Shown piece by piece: positions 36,425 through 44,665 of a stretch of DNA of 64,000 nucleotides (positions are counted from its first letter, which is position 1; every line of letters starts with the position of its first letter). The notes beneath the pieces are model-generated. The model searched no databases, was not told the DNA's origin, and saw only the letters and a list, made by a program, of their open reading frames with translations. Source of the DNA: Neoluteolibacter marinus (lineage in GTDB: Bacteria; Verrucomicrobiota; Verrucomicrobiia; Verrucomicrobiales; Akkermansiaceae). Both the position numbers and the translations under genes were made by a program. The stretch lies in assembly GCF_014904755.1 (NCBI RefSeq), contig NZ_JACZFQ010000104.1:62001-126000 (forward strand), written 5' to 3'.

Positions 36425-37143
36425 CGGCCGTTCTCAACCTGGACATCGGGCGGAACCCGCAGCCGTTCGAAGTGGTCGTAGCCTTCCTTGAGGTTCATCC
36501 AGAAGTCGTGCCATTCCGACTCGCGGGCCAGGTTTTCCGATGTCATCCGGAAGGGGAACAGGTGGACCCGGAAGAAAGGCTGTCCACCTTTCAAGGCGGC
36601 GTCGCAGAGGGTGTAGATCTCCTCGATCTTCGGGTCGGTCATCGCCAGGCAGCCGATCGAGACGCGGTTGCCGTGGATCATGATGAAGGTGCCGGTGCGG
36701 CCGTGGTGGCGGTCGTAGGTATTCGGGTAACCGATGTTGAAAGCGAGATGGAAGACGCTGTCCGGCTTCATGCCTGAGGGTGGCACGAAATAGAACCCCT
36801 CCGGGACCTGCTGGTCGCCTTCGGCGAGCTTCGGTCCAAGCTTTCCCGATTGCGCGGCGATCTTCCAAGTACGGAAGAGTTCGTATTTCCCACTGTCCCG
36901 CCGGCGGATCCAGAGCTCGAGCTCTCCCTCTTCCTTGAATGCCCGGAGGAAGACCGGATCACCGAAGTGGAGACCTTTCGCGGCGAGGTCGCGCTCGAGT
37001 TCCGGCCGGACCCGTGCGGCGGCGGCCTTGGCTCGCTCGGGACCGGGAAGGGGGGTGGCGGGCACGACTTCATCCTGCACCTGGCCGGGAGCCCGGGAAC
37101 AAGCGGAAAAGGCGATCAACCCGGCGATCAAGAGGCGGCGCAT
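36409..37143 (-). CDS. YafK-like L,D-transpeptidase, probable lipoprotein
   Basis: 244 residues. The N-terminus MRRLLIAGLIAFSAC is a lipoprotein signal with lipobox AFSAC. The YkuD catalytic motif HGxxxSxGC is present as HGNRVSIGCLAMTD at about 154-165, and the region LELWIRRRDSGKYELFRTW is the family's first strands, as in YafK/DpaA enzymes that act on peptidoglycan cross-links or on lipoprotein-peptidoglycan bonds. The catalytic Cys is intact. It starts 16 bases inside the 3' end of the VanW/glycosyltransferase gene, so the two are probably translated from one mRNA, which suggests a shared envelope task. Confidence 0.9.
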   Translation of the reverse strand: MRRLLIAGLIAFSACSRAPGQVQDEVVPATPLPGPERAKAAAARVRPELERDLAAKGLHFGDPVFLRAFKEEGELELWIRRRDSGKYELFRTWKIAAQSGKLGPKLAEGDQQVPEGFYFVPPSGMKPDSVFHLAFNIGYPNTYDRHHGRTGTFIMIHGNRVSIGCLAMTDPKIEEIYTLCDAALKGGQPFFRVHLFPFRMTSENLARESEWHDFWMNLKEGYDHFERLRVPPDVQVENGRYRFK

Positions 37144-38900
37144 GTCGCGGGGGCGGGATGAAGGACCGCGCGGATGACGGCTGCCAGCGCGGCCGGGTCA
37201 TGGGCGGGCACCTCATGGAGCAGCGGGTGGGGTGGCAAGCCGCATTCGCGGGTGGCGACGACCGGGATGCCACTGGCCAAGGCAAGCAGGGCGAGCCGGG
37301 GTTGATGCTCGATCCAGGCAGGCAGCACCAGGGCGCGGGCCGAGGCGAGGTCGGCGGCGGTGCCCGGCGACGCCTGCAGGCCTGCGAACGGATCGGCGTC
37401 GCCTTCGGTGGCGCGTCCGAGGTGCTTCAAGCCGGCGCCGAGGCCCTCCTGCAGGGCAGCGGCGAGCTCGAAGGCTCCCTTGCGGCCGAGGCGCGACGCG
37501 GGGAGGAAGATGAAGGGGGGATCGGCGGGCTGGGTCGCCAGGGGCTCCGGCATCTCCCAGTCGACCCGCCAGGCCCGGTCCCCGAAGTGCGCGGCGATCG
37601 CGCGGTGCGGGGTGATCAGCCGGCCGGCCGCGGCGAGGGCTTCGGTTTCCTCGCGGATCAGGGAGCGGTCGGCACGGAAGTCGCCGAGGGTCGTCGATCG
37701 CGGGTGGGCCTGCTTGGCGAGGTCCAGCCGGCGCTGCAGTTCTTCGATCGGCCAGCGTTGCATCAGGACGTCGAAGGTCCGGCCGCCCAGGACCCCGGTT
37801 CGCCACAGGTGGGGCAGGAGGTTCTGGGCGATCACGAGGTGCCGGCAGCGCGGGTCGACCATCGCGGCATACGCTTCGGCCAGATCGCGGTCGCCCTGGA
37901 GGAGGGCACGTTGGCGAATCGCGCCTTGTTGGGGCAGGCGCCGTTGACGGAAGGACCGGAAGAGGGTGGGGATGGTGGCATGCAGGACCCGGGCGCCGGG
38001 GGGCGGAGACCATTGGTAGGCCGGCTTTTTCCAGCGGCGGCCGTCGAGCGGAATGAACCAGCGGTCGTTCTCCCGCGAGTGCTGGCGGCACCAGCGGTCG
38101 AATTCGGGCCACCGCGCGTCGAGGAGGAAGGTCGAATGACCCATGGCCGGGGCATGGGCCGCAGTCGCGGCGGGGTGGCGGAAGCATTCGGTCATCCCGC
38201 AACTCAGGCAGTCTCCGGATGGCGCCGGGCGATTGGCCGGTGTGGCGGCAACCGGAGCGGGGGCGGGGGCCGCATCGCCGGCGGATCGGATCCGGACGAC
38301 CAGGTCTGCGGCGGTGAGCTCGACTTCCAGGCGCCAGGCGTCCCGGGAGCGCAGCCTGAGATCGACGTAGTTCCAGAACACCGTGGCATCGAGGTCCTGC
38401 TCGGCGCTCGATCCCGGGACGATCCGCGAGTGGGCATGGCGTTCGACGATTTCGAGCCCAGCCTCCACCGCGGCTTGGTAAATCAATCCACTGAGCTGGC
38501 AGAGCCCGCCGCCGATGGCCGGGACCATGCAGCCCTCGCGCAATTCCCTGCCGGACGTGAAGCCTTTCCGGCGGGTCGTGCGACCGAGTTGGCGCCAGAA
38601 GCTGAAGACCTGGCCGGCGGGAACCTCCACCCCGTGGAAAGCACGGGCGGCCCGCCGCAGGTTTTCGACCTTGCCGGCGGTGAGGGGGAACTCGACCGGA
38701 GAAATGTCACGCCACAGCGGAGCCTGCCGGACGGCGACCACCGGGTCCGGGCCGGGATGCGGGCTCGCCGGGTGGCGCGGGGGGCGGGTGCTGCGGTCGG
38801 CGATGGCCCGGCGCAGTTGCAGGATGCGCGTCTTGACCAGAAACAACCCTGCCTGCCAGCGCTGCGGCGAGTCGCGATCGGGTTGGGAACGGCTGGGCAT
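37128..38900 (-). CDS. VanW-domain and glycosyltransferase fusion protein
   Basis: 590 residues from the ATG giving MPSRSQPDRDSPQRWQAGLF; an in-frame ATG at 38951 would add 17 residues. Residues about 80-195 are a VanW domain (VPAIGGGLCQLSGLIYQAAV followed by the His-x-His and NYVDLRLR parts). A Cys/His patch (CLSCGMTECFRHP) at about 227-240 may bind metal. From about 260 to the end the sequence fits a group 1-type glycosyltransferase: first Rossmann part around LVIAQNLLPHLW, then PPFIFLPASRLGRKGAFEL and a C-terminal PRLALLALASGIPVVAT. VanW domains occur in vancomycin-resistance clusters and in cell-wall-linked proteins, but their activity is not established. The fusion suggests glycan or wall modification. 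Confidence 0.82.
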   Translation of the reverse strand: MPSRSQPDRDSPQRWQAGLFLVKTRILQLRRAIADRSTRPPRHPASPHPGPDPVVAVRQAPLWRDISPVEFPLTAGKVENLRRAARAFHGVEVPAGQVFSFWRQLGRTTRRKGFTSGRELREGCMVPAIGGGLCQLSGLIYQAAVEAGLEIVERHAHSRIVPGSSAEQDLDATVFWNYVDLRLRSRDAWRLEVELTAADLVVRIRSAGDAAPAPAPVAATPANRPAPSGDCLSCGMTECFRHPAATAAHAPAMGHSTFLLDARWPEFDRWCRQHSRENDRWFIPLDGRRWKKPAYQWSPPPGARVLHATIPTLFRSFRQRRLPQQGAIRQRALLQGDRDLAEAYAAMVDPRCRHLVIAQNLLPHLWRTGVLGGRTFDVLMQRWPIEELQRRLDLAKQAHPRSTTLGDFRADRSLIREETEALAAAGRLITPHRAIAAHFGDRAWRVDWEMPEPLATQPADPPFIFLPASRLGRKGAFELAAALQEGLGAGLKHLGRATEGDADPFAGLQASPGTAADLASARALVLPAWIEHQPRLALLALASGIPVVATRECGLPPHPLLHEVPAHDPAALAAVIRAVLHPAPATCAAS

Positions 38901-39030
38901 GTCAGAACGGATGCACCCGATGAAACGCGGGCTTCCGCACGGAATCATCATTCATTTGATGAAATCCGCGTGAAGCGCCCGGATCCGGCTATGGGCTCGA
39001 CGGGCGGCGCCCGGGGCACTAGACCCCGCC

Positions 39031-39891
39031 ATGGCAGCAGCGATCGGGATCATCGGAGGAAGCGGGCTTTACGAAATCGAAGGCTTCGAGAAGTCGGAAG
39101 AGCGGGTGATCGAGACGCCGTTCGGGAATCCGTCGGATGCCCTGGTCGGCGGCATGCTCGGGGGGCGCGAGGTTTGGTTCCTGCCCCGTCACGGCCGCGG
39201 GCATCGCTTGCTGCCGACCGAGATCAATCACCGCGCCAATCTCTGGGCCCTGCGCAGCGTGGGGGTGCGCTTCATCATCTGCGTCACCGCGGTGGGGAGC
39301 CTAAAGGAGGAGTATGAGCCGCGGGACATCGTGCTGCCGGACCAGTTTTTCGACCGCACCAGCCGCCGGACCGAGCACACCTTCTTCGGTGGCGGGATCG
39401 TCGGGCACGTCTCCTTCGGGGACCCGGTGAGCGCTCCGTTGCGGTCGATCCTGCGCGAGGCGGCGCAGGCTGAAGGCGCCCGCGTCCACGACGGCGGGAC
39501 CTACGTCAACATGGACGGACCGGCGTTTTCGACCCGCGCCGAGAGCGAAACCAACCGCAAGCTGGGCTTCGACGTGATCGGGATGACCAACCTGGCGGAG
39601 GCCAAGCTGGCACGGGAAGCGGAAATCGCGCTGGCGACGCTGGCGATGATCACCGACTACGACTGCTGGAAAGTCGAGGAAGAGCCGGTGACCGCGGAGG
39701 CCGTCATGGGCCACCTGCAGGCCAATGTTTCCGCGGCCAAGAAGATCATCGCCCGGGCGATCGCGATGATTCCAGAATCCGCGGACTGGGCGGATCACAC
39801 GGCGCTTGACGGGGCGATCATGACTCCCCGGAACCTGTGGCCGGAAGAGCGGGTTCATGCATTACGCCCGATGCTAAAGCGCTTCTTGTGA
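39031..39891 (+). CDS. mtnP: S-methyl-5'-thioadenosine phosphorylase
   Basis: 286 residues, the usual length. The enzyme cleaves 5'-methylthioadenosine to adenine and methylthioribose-1-phosphate in the methionine salvage pathway. Family motifs are IGIIGGSGLYEIEGF at the N-terminus, the phosphate-binding RHGRGH, the HRANLWAL segment and the substrate loop YVNMDGPAFSTRAES. The sister enzyme of purine salvage is similar, so purine nucleoside phosphorylase activity cannot be excluded from sequence alone. It stands alone, divergent from the VanW gene; no other salvage gene is nearby. Confidence 0.93.
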   Translation: MAAAIGIIGGSGLYEIEGFEKSEERVIETPFGNPSDALVGGMLGGREVWFLPRHGRGHRLLPTEINHRANLWALRSVGVRFIICVTAVGSLKEEYEPRDIVLPDQFFDRTSRRTEHTFFGGGIVGHVSFGDPVSAPLRSILREAAQAEGARVHDGGTYVNMDGPAFSTRAESETNRKLGFDVIGMTNLAEAKLAREAEIALATLAMITDYDCWKVEEEPVTAEAVMGHLQANVSAAKKIIARAIAMIPESADWADHTALDGAIMTPRNLWPEERVHALRPMLKRFL

Positions 39892-39972
39892 TCAACCTGT
39901 TGGAAATGTAGGCGTGACATCGGATCCGCCTCCGGTAAATTGACGCGAGTTTTCCGCCATTGTCGCCATCTC

Positions 39973-40911
39973 ATGAAGAACCCCATCGAAGCCCTCGGAT
40001 ATAAGATTCTAACAACTTCCATGGGGGGCGAGGCGGCCGGGGACGGCAAGCCGAAGCTTTCGCGGCGGGGATTCATGGTGCTGAGCACGGCGCTTGGCAG
40101 CAGCTGTTCTCTGGCCTCATCGGCCAAGCCGGATGGCTCCGGCAGCCTCGCGGACGTGCCTCCGGACTCCGCTCCGGCAAGGACTTCCGCCAACACCACC
40201 TACCGGACGCCGAAGCCGAAGGGGCCGGTGCCGCGGAACCCGGACAACAATTTCCCCGCATCCGGATCGACGTCCGGGATCACCTTTTCGCGGGTGTCGA
40301 TGTCACAACCGTACATCGCGATCACTTTTGACGACGGGCCGCATCCGAAGAACACGCCGCGGCTCCTCGACATGCTGCGCGAGCGCAACATCAAGGCGAC
40401 CTTCTACGTGATCGGCCGCAACGTGGACCTGTATCCGAACGTGCTGCGCCGGACGGTTTCCGAGGGCCACGAAATCGGCAACCACACCTACACCCACCCG
40501 ATCCTCAGCAAGCTGAGCGATTCCGCCGTCCGCGCGGAGTTGACCAAATGCCGGGACGCCGTGGCCCGGGCCGCGGGGGTGAAGCCGCGCACCATGCGCC
40601 CGCCCTACGGGGCCTTGCTCCAGCGCCAGCGCGAATGGATCCATTCCGACCTGAACTATCCCACCATCATGTGGTCGGTCGATCCCCTCGACTGGAAGCG
40701 CCCGGGTCCCTCGGTCGTGACGTCGCGGATTCTCAGCGGCACCACGCCGGGAGCGATCGTGCTGGCCCACGACCTTCATTCGCAGACCGTGGACGCCATG
40801 CCGGCCACGCTCGATGGTTTGCTGAACAAGGGTTTCAAGTTCGTGACGGTTTCCCAGTTGCTCGCGATGGGCGCCCAGTCGGGCCCCGGTCAGGTCGCCT
40901 CGGGACAGTGA
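39973..40911 (+). CDS. Secreted polysaccharide deacetylase (NodB domain)
   Basis: 312 residues from the ATG giving MKNPIEALGYKILTTSMGGE; a further ATG 16 codons downstream is possible. SRRGFMVLSTALGSSC at about 31-46 looks like a Tat signal and may end in a lipidated Cys. The NodB fold follows: TFDDGPHPKNT (about 119, metal-binding Asp), HTYTHP (about 171, metal His pair), RPPYGALL (about 213) and LAHDLH near the end. All catalytic residues are present. The likely substrates are N-acetylated glycans such as peptidoglycan or chitin. A dynamin-like gene starts 24 bases later on the same strand. Confidence 0.93.
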   Translation: MKNPIEALGYKILTTSMGGEAAGDGKPKLSRRGFMVLSTALGSSCSLASSAKPDGSGSLADVPPDSAPARTSANTTYRTPKPKGPVPRNPDNNFPASGSTSGITFSRVSMSQPYIAITFDDGPHPKNTPRLLDMLRERNIKATFYVIGRNVDLYPNVLRRTVSEGHEIGNHTYTHPILSKLSDSAVRAELTKCRDAVARAAGVKPRTMRPPYGALLQRQREWIHSDLNYPTIMWSVDPLDWKRPGPSVVTSRILSGTTPGAIVLAHDLHSQTVDAMPATLDGLLNKGFKFVTVSQLLAMGAQSGPGQVASGQ

Positions 40912-40935
40912 AGGCCGTCCGGCTGAGTACCCGCA

Positions 40936-42636
40936 ATGCCCGGCGAGCGCTATTTTGCTGTTCGTGATCGCCTTTCCGAGTTGCTCGGCTGGATCGGCGA
41001 CCTCGCGGACGAGGTTGGCTTGGAAGAGGAGGCGGATCATCCCGCGCCGACGCTTTCCCAGCCGATCCTGATTGCCGCGATCGGCGAGGTGAACGCGGGC
41101 AAGTCATCGCTCCTCAACGCGCTGGCCGGTGCCGAGATTTGCCCGGCCGGCAGCCTGCCGATGACGTCGGAGGTGCGGCTTTATCGTCACGGTGCCGACA
41201 GCGACCAGGAGCGGCAAGCGCTGCTCTACGAATGCCGTCGCCCGCACGATTACCTGCGGAACTTCGATCTTCTCGACACGCCGGGAACCAATTCCAAGAC
41301 CAACGGGCATGCCGAGGTGGCCGAGCCCTTCGTGGAGCATGCCGATCTGGTGCTGGTGGTCTTCACCGCGGAGAATCCGTGGACCGCGGCGACCTGGGAC
41401 GCCGTCTCGAGATTGTCGCCCGAGGCTCTGGCAAGGACGGCGCTGGTGGTGCAACGCATCGACCTCAAGCAGCCGCAGGACATCCCGATCATCCTCGGTC
41501 ACATGCGCGACCTGTCGTTGAAGCGGGTGGGTCAGGTGCTGCCGATTTTCCCGGTCGCCGCGCGTCCGGCCCTGGAAGCGAAGCTTGCGGAAAGCGGGAG
41601 CCCGGAGCTCCGGTCGGCCAGCCGTTTTTCGGACTTCGAGCATTTCATTTCCGAGCGGATCTGCGAATCGATGGACCGCCGCCAGCTGCTCCACGACGCG
41701 TGGCACCACGCGTCGCGGACCCTGCGCCGGCTGGAATCCCGCTTCGACGTCCAGCGCCGCGGGATGGAGGACGACTCCTACTTCCTGGCCGGCATCGAGC
41801 ATGAGATGGAAGAGCTGCGCGATTCGGTGCTGGGCTCCGCCCCGAAGTCCTTGGTCGCGGCGCTCGGGCGCTTCCGGATCGAGGTGGATGTCGTGGTTCG
41901 CTCGTTGCGATCGCGCCTCGGCTGGTGGCGCTCGCTTGCCCGTTTGTTCACCGGCGACGGCACGGCGGCGGAAATCGAGGCGACTTTCGCCGCGCGGATG
42001 CAGGAAGTCGCCATCGGATTCGGGATGGACGACGCCGCCCGGCTGGTCGACGCCTGCATGGAGCATTGGGAAGGCGTGCGGCCGCGGGTGAAGGAGCGGA
42101 TGGGCTTCGAGCCCGGGATTTGTTCAGTGGCTGGCGAGGAACGTGACGGCGTGATCGAGCGCTTCGTCGCGCGCCTTGAGAAGGCCGTGCCGCGGGCGCT
42201 GTCCAGCCTCCGGGTCCGCGGGGTGCTTGATCCGGAATTGCGGCGGCGGAACGCCTCGTTGAAGGGCTTCACTGCGATCGGCCTGCTCTTTGCCATCGGG
42301 GCGGGAGCCTGTGGCACCTTCGGGATGCAGGACCTCGCGCTGATGTTGTTGGCGGTCGCCGGCCTGGTGTTCGTGCTGGCGACGGTCACCGGCTGGATCA
42401 CCCGGGCACGGATCGTCGCAGGCTACCGCGAACGCCTGCTCGCCGGCGCGACGACCTTCGCCGACGGGCTCAAGGCGGATCATGGCGAGGCAATCCGGCT
42501 CTTGTTCCAGGAATACTCGCACAGCCTGATCGAAGTCCGCCGCCAGCTGGCCTCCGAAAAGGCCGCGCTGCAGCCGCGGATGGAGCGCTCGAACTCGCTC
42601 TACATCGCGCTGAAGTCGGTGGAGCTCGACCTCTGA
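40936..42636 (+). CDS. Bacterial dynamin-like GTPase
   Basis: 566 residues. The GTPase domain has the P-loop GEVNAGKSSL at about 51, the switch Thr in MTSEVRLY, DTPGTNSK at about 114, and a G4-like VQRIDLKQ at about 175. A long helical middle part is followed by two adjacent membrane segments at about 445-490 (FTAIGLLFAIGAGACG and LALMLLAVAGLVFVLATVTG), the paddle position in bacterial dynamins, and a C-terminal amphipathic helix. Bacterial dynamin-like proteins bind and remodel membranes; the exact role here is unknown. It directly follows the deacetylase gene and ends before a terminator that belongs to the opposing operon. Confidence 0.9.
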   Translation: MPGERYFAVRDRLSELLGWIGDLADEVGLEEEADHPAPTLSQPILIAAIGEVNAGKSSLLNALAGAEICPAGSLPMTSEVRLYRHGADSDQERQALLYECRRPHDYLRNFDLLDTPGTNSKTNGHAEVAEPFVEHADLVLVVFTAENPWTAATWDAVSRLSPEALARTALVVQRIDLKQPQDIPIILGHMRDLSLKRVGQVLPIFPVAARPALEAKLAESGSPELRSASRFSDFEHFISERICESMDRRQLLHDAWHHASRTLRRLESRFDVQRRGMEDDSYFLAGIEHEMEELRDSVLGSAPKSLVAALGRFRIEVDVVVRSLRSRLGWWRSLARLFTGDGTAAEIEATFAARMQEVAIGFGMDDAARLVDACMEHWEGVRPRVKERMGFEPGICSVAGEERDGVIERFVARLEKAVPRALSSLRVRGVLDPELRRRNASLKGFTAIGLLFAIGAGACGTFGMQDLALMLLAVAGLVFVLATVTGWITRARIVAGYRERLLAGATTFADGLKADHGEAIRLLFQEYSHSLIEVRRQLASEKAALQPRMERSNSLYIALKSVELDL

Positions 42637-42640
42637 CCGC

Positions 42641-42672
42641 AAAAAAAATCCCGGAGGCGAGAACCTCCGGGA
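42641..42672 (-). terminator. Rho-independent terminator of the prenyltransferase-repeat operon
   Basis: On the minus strand: arms TCCCGGAGG and CCTCCGGGA (42664-42672 and 42649-42657) with a 6-base loop, then a run of eight T (42641-42648). It lies 31 bases after the stop of the minus-strand gene. Confidence 0.88.
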
Positions 42673-42703
42673 CCGGGTCGGTGGGATTGACGGGGCGGGC
42701 AAA

Positions 42704-43858
42704 TCAGGGCTCGCCCGGGATCGAATGGTAGATCTGCTCCAACGACATCACCGAGTAGGCGGTGACGAGCACCGGGTTCGACTCCATCCAGCGGCCGTTG
42801 GCATTGGCCCAGGATCCGTCCTCGCGCTGCTTGCTGAGGAGCGCGCCGGCGAGGTCCTTGCGCCAGTCGGCTTGCTTGCCGTCGGCGAGTTCAAGCTTGT
42901 TGATGTTGGCGGCGGAGAGCGCCTTCGACATCGTCTGGTAGTAGTAGTAGAGCCCCTCGGCACCCATGCCCGGGTTTTCCGAAAGGGTGTAGTTCTTGCC
43001 GAGCCACTCCTTGACCGCCTTCACGCGCGGATCGTCCGGACCGAGTTTGGCGTAGATCAGCGACAGCAGGCCGGCGTAGGAGATCGATCCATAGGACCGG
43101 AGCGCGGTGCGGCCGTCGGGGAGCTTGTCCTCGCCCGCCTTGCTTTCGTCCGGGCTGTAGGTGAAGCCGCCCTTGTTCTGTTCGGACTCGGCGGTGAAAT
43201 CCTTGTCGTTGGTTTCCTCGAGGTTCTGGCAACGGGAAAGGAACGTGATGGCGGCGTCCCAGTCGAGATCCGGCTGCTGGCCGTGCTTGCCGTCCTCGAT
43301 CACCTTTTTCGAAAGCGCGAGTGCCTCGATGGCGAGGTAGGTGTTCGACATGTCGGCGCGGTCATTGTGGGAGCCGTAGCCGATGCCGCCGTCGTTCTTG
43401 TGGTCGGCTTCGCCCTTTTCGCCGATGTCCCACTGCTCGCCGATCAGGTGCTTGCGGCCCTTGACGATGGCCGGCTCGAAGATTTCCCGGTTGGCCGCGG
43501 TCAGTGCCGTGACCGAGGTGGCGGTGTTGTAGACCGACAGGCCCTTGTTGTAGATGCCGCCGTCTTCCTTCTGCTGGTCGAGCAGCCACTTGAAGCCCTT
43601 GGCCACGGGCGCGGGCAGGTCGGCCTTGGTGTCGAGACCCGGGTCCCGCACGGCGGCGGTCAGCGCGAGCGCGGTGAAGGCGGGCAGCTCGGCATTGTCC
43701 CAGTGGCCGTCCTCCTGCTGTTGCTTGGCCAGCCACGCGTTGCCGCGGGCGATGGCTTGTTTCATTTCAACCTGCAGGGACAGGTAGGGGTTCTTGGCGT
43801 CCTGGGCCGGGGCGATGGCCAAGGACGATCCGAGGGCGAGGCAAATGGCGGTTTTCAT
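42704..43858 (-). CDS. Secreted prenyltransferase/squalene-cyclase-repeat protein
   Basis: 384 residues from the ATG of the 4-base ATGA overlap with the upstream gene; the signal peptide is MKTAICLALGSSLAIAPA. Several repeats of the squalene-cyclase type (Trp-Leu-x-x-Gln-Gln-x-x-Asp-Gly-x-Trp or similar: WLAKQQQEDGHWDNAELPAF, LLDQQKEDGGIYN, LLSKQREDGSWANA) form an alpha-alpha barrel. The DxDD motif of true cyclases is missing. Such repeat proteins are frequent in verrucomicrobia and planctomycetes and are thought to be non-catalytic or of unknown activity. It is encoded with a YdjY-domain protein, a pairing that suggests one shared exported system. Confidence 0.88.
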   Translation of the reverse strand: MKTAICLALGSSLAIAPAQDAKNPYLSLQVEMKQAIARGNAWLAKQQQEDGHWDNAELPAFTALALTAAVRDPGLDTKADLPAPVAKGFKWLLDQQKEDGGIYNKGLSVYNTATSVTALTAANREIFEPAIVKGRKHLIGEQWDIGEKGEADHKNDGGIGYGSHNDRADMSNTYLAIEALALSKKVIEDGKHGQQPDLDWDAAITFLSRCQNLEETNDKDFTAESEQNKGGFTYSPDESKAGEDKLPDGRTALRSYGSISYAGLLSLIYAKLGPDDPRVKAVKEWLGKNYTLSENPGMGAEGLYYYYQTMSKALSAANINKLELADGKQADWRKDLAGALLSKQREDGSWANANGRWMESNPVLVTAYSVMSLEQIYHSIPGEP

Positions 43859-44622
43859 GGTTTCGCGGCTGGTGTCGGGAAAGGAGCGATGATGACGGTG
43901 ACTTTCGTTCCCACCGGGGGAACGCGCTTGGGGTAGGGCAACCACACCTCGTCGGAGTTGTTGTCCTTGCCGGAGAAATTGATCAGCGCGGTGTTGCTCA
44001 GGAAAATTGCGGCGACGTCGCCGGAAGTCTCGGCCATGAACTTTCCTTCATAGATCTCCGAGCCGCCGTAGACCCAGGGATCGGCGGCCATCGATTCGCC
44101 GGTGGAGCCGTGGGCGATCCACTCCCGCAGCTTGGCCTTGCGGTCCTTGCCGTCCTGTTTCCATTCGACGGAAAGGTCGACGCGGGCCGCGGCCTTCACG
44201 TCGGCCATCACCTCGGGGAACTTGCTGGTGACGGTGCCGTCCTCGTCGAGCAGGGGGTAGAATTCCGGCGAGGCCTGGTAGCGGAGCAGCTTGAAGGCGA
44301 GGTTCAGGTGGGTCGGGGAGACCTCGGTCAGCAGCAGGGACTCGTGAATCTTGCCCTTGGAGTGGACGATCGCGAACTCCAGCAGTTCGTCGCCCGCCAT
44401 GTTGACGGCCGCGGGGAAGCGGATCTCGCGGGTCTTGCGGTTGAAGATCACCTCGCCGATCTGCAAGCGGTCGGCGTCGAGTTCCTTGATCGCCGGTTTC
44501 GCCTCCGTAACGGGCTGGTCGGGGGCCGGCAGGGTGCGGGGTTCAACCGGAGCACGGTCGGTCGATGGATCGGCGCACAGCAGGCGGGTGCCGGCGAGGA
44601 AAAGAACGACGGGACGGAACAT
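43855..44622 (-). CDS. YdjY-domain exported protein
   Basis: 255 residues with a signal peptide (MFRPVVLFLAGTRLLCA). Residues about 46-210 match the YdjY domain (LQIGEVIFNRKTREIRFPAA, EFAIVHSKGKIHESLL, then THLNLAFKLLRYQA). The function of the domain is not known; it is common in planctomycetes and verrucomicrobia. The stop overlaps the start of the prenyltransferase-repeat gene by four bases (ATGA), a sign of coupled translation. It lies 43 bases after the third gene of the unit. Confidence 0.86.
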   Translation of the reverse strand: MFRPVVLFLAGTRLLCADPSTDRAPVEPRTLPAPDQPVTEAKPAIKELDADRLQIGEVIFNRKTREIRFPAAVNMAGDELLEFAIVHSKGKIHESLLLTEVSPTHLNLAFKLLRYQASPEFYPLLDEDGTVTSKFPEVMADVKAAARVDLSVEWKQDGKDRKAKLREWIAHGSTGESMAADPWVYGGSEIYEGKFMAETSGDVAAIFLSNTALINFSGKDNNSDEVWLPYPKRVPPVGTKVTVIIAPFPTPAAKP

Positions 44623-44665
44623 GGGGCGAAGCTTCCCCGGGGAAACGGAGCCGTCCAGCGTTCTC

